From: Deltaproteobacteria bacterium
GTDB lineage: Bacteria; Desulfobacterota; DSM-4660; Desulfatiglandales; HGW-15
NCBI GenBank assembly: GCA_016926135.1
Contig: JAFGPH010000427.1
Span: 1-6,007, forward strand
Direction of reading: 5' to 3'
DNA length: 6,007 nt
Shown here piece after piece: positions 5,540-6,007 of this stretch. The notes beneath the pieces are model-generated. The model worked only from the letters and a program-made list of their open reading frames with translations. It had not been told where the DNA came from and did not search any database. Within the stretch, counting starts at the first letter, position 1, and each line of letters starts with the position of its first letter. The position numbers and the translations under genes were made by a program.

Positions 5540-6007
5540 CTTGCCCCTTTCTTTTCTCTTTCCTGCTTCTCCACCACGCAGGCGACCCCCTGCCCGGCCA
5601 TGGCCGGGCCGAAACACTGGTTGTCCGAAAGGCATGCAGCCTTGCGCAGATCGCCCTCTGCCCAGCGTTTCACCAGGTGAGGCTCACGGATAAAAGGCCG
5701 GCTCATGGAAATGTAATCAGCGACTCCATCCTCCACCAGCCGATCGGCCACGGAAAAGGAACGGATGCCGCCCACCAGGATCAGGGGAATGCGCAGCGCC
5801 TCCTTGAAGGCCCCCGCCGCACCCCTGAAATAGGCCTCCCTTTCCTCGCTCTTGATCCCGGCCCTGGACGGAATGAGCTTCCCGGAGACAAGTGTCCCCC
5901 CGCTCAGTTCGATGGCATCAATCCCTCCCTCCTCGATCAGGCCTCCCACCCTGACCGAGTCCTCCAGCGACAGCCCCCCTTCCAGGAAATCCTCGGAGTT
6001 CATCTTG
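5536..6007 (-). CDS. Old-yellow-enzyme-family NADH:flavin oxidoreductase, C-terminal part (5' end outside window)
   Basis: The last 157 or so residues of an FMN-dependent TIM-barrel oxidoreductase are present; the gene begins beyond the right edge. Members reduce activated C=C bonds or related substrates with NAD(P)H in the cytoplasm. Visible family features are KMNSEDFLEGGLSLEDSVR at the left of the fragment (commonly KLNSxDF.EGG), IDAIELSGG, the phosphate-binding strand ILVGGIRSFSVADRLVEDG, and DYISMSRPFIREPHLVKRW. The ATG at 6003 is internal to this conserved block, not a start. The C-terminal cysteine region reads CLSDNQCF, then a further Cys 11 residues on, so it does not have the C-x2-C-x3-C pattern of iron-sulfur relatives such as 2,4-dienoyl-CoA reductase. 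There is no room for the fused FAD/NAD domains of those large enzymes, since the protein ends shortly after, making this a single-domain type. The substrate is unknown. It overlaps the YihY gene by 4 nt. Confidence 0.9.
   Translation of the reverse strand, partial: KMNSEDFLEGGLSLEDSVRVGGLIEEGGIDAIELSGGTLVSGKLIPSRAGIKSEEREAYFRGAAGAFKEALRIPLILVGGIRSFSVADRLVEDGVADYISMSRPFIREPHLVKRWAEGDLRKAACLSDNQCFGPAMAGQGVACVVEKQEREKKGAR

Noticed and set aside
4385..5680. 431-codon plus-strand open frame
   Set aside because: It is antisense to YihY and crosses into the oxidoreductase. Its composition is highly charged and repeat-like, and the sense strand encodes a well-recognised membrane protein.

Overview
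The window reads as a piece of a moderately GC-rich bacterial chromosome. The gene families, the sigma-54-type promoter and a CACAGAG/CACGGAG-type spacer repeat suggest a member of the Desulfobacterota (former Deltaproteobacteria). That assignment is an inference from style and not from a marker gene. There is no rRNA, tRNA, CRISPR array, transposase or phage gene. Almost everything is ordinary chromosomal coding sequence.

Layout, left to right. (1) 1-926, minus strand: the N-terminal 308 residues of a phosphoglucomutase-like alpha-D-phosphohexomutase, running off the left edge. (2) 927-1140: a divergent intergenic region with a sigma-70-like promoter for each flanking gene. (3) 1141-2241, plus: a secreted MltD-like lytic transglycosylase with a C-terminal LysM domain. 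(4) 2268-3320, plus: a DUF72 (YecE-type) TIM-barrel protein 26 nt downstream, probably in the same transcript. Its first codons run through a short interspersed repeat. (5) 3352-3864, minus: a stand-alone CheW chemotaxis coupling protein, convergent with DUF72. (6) 3865-4204: a 340-nt gene-free stretch holding a near-consensus sigma-54 promoter facing cheW, a perfect-consensus IHF site upstream of it and a small palindrome further upstream. (7) 4205-5539, minus: a YihY/BrkB-family inner-membrane protein with a cytoplasmic winged-helix-like tail. (8) 5536-6007, minus: the C-terminal part of an old-yellow-enzyme-family FMN oxidoreductase, whose stop codon overlaps the YihY start (ATGA).

Functionally this is a mix of sugar-phosphate metabolism, cell-wall remodelling, chemotaxis signalling and redox metabolism. 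It is not one pathway. The most informative part is the regulatory region in front of cheW, which has the architecture of an enhancer-dependent sigma-54 promoter. I found no convincing novel multi-gene system. The other points worth checking are an atypical phosphoserine loop in the phosphohexomutase, a possible one-base indel at the start of the transglycosylase, and the repeat inside the DUF72 start.
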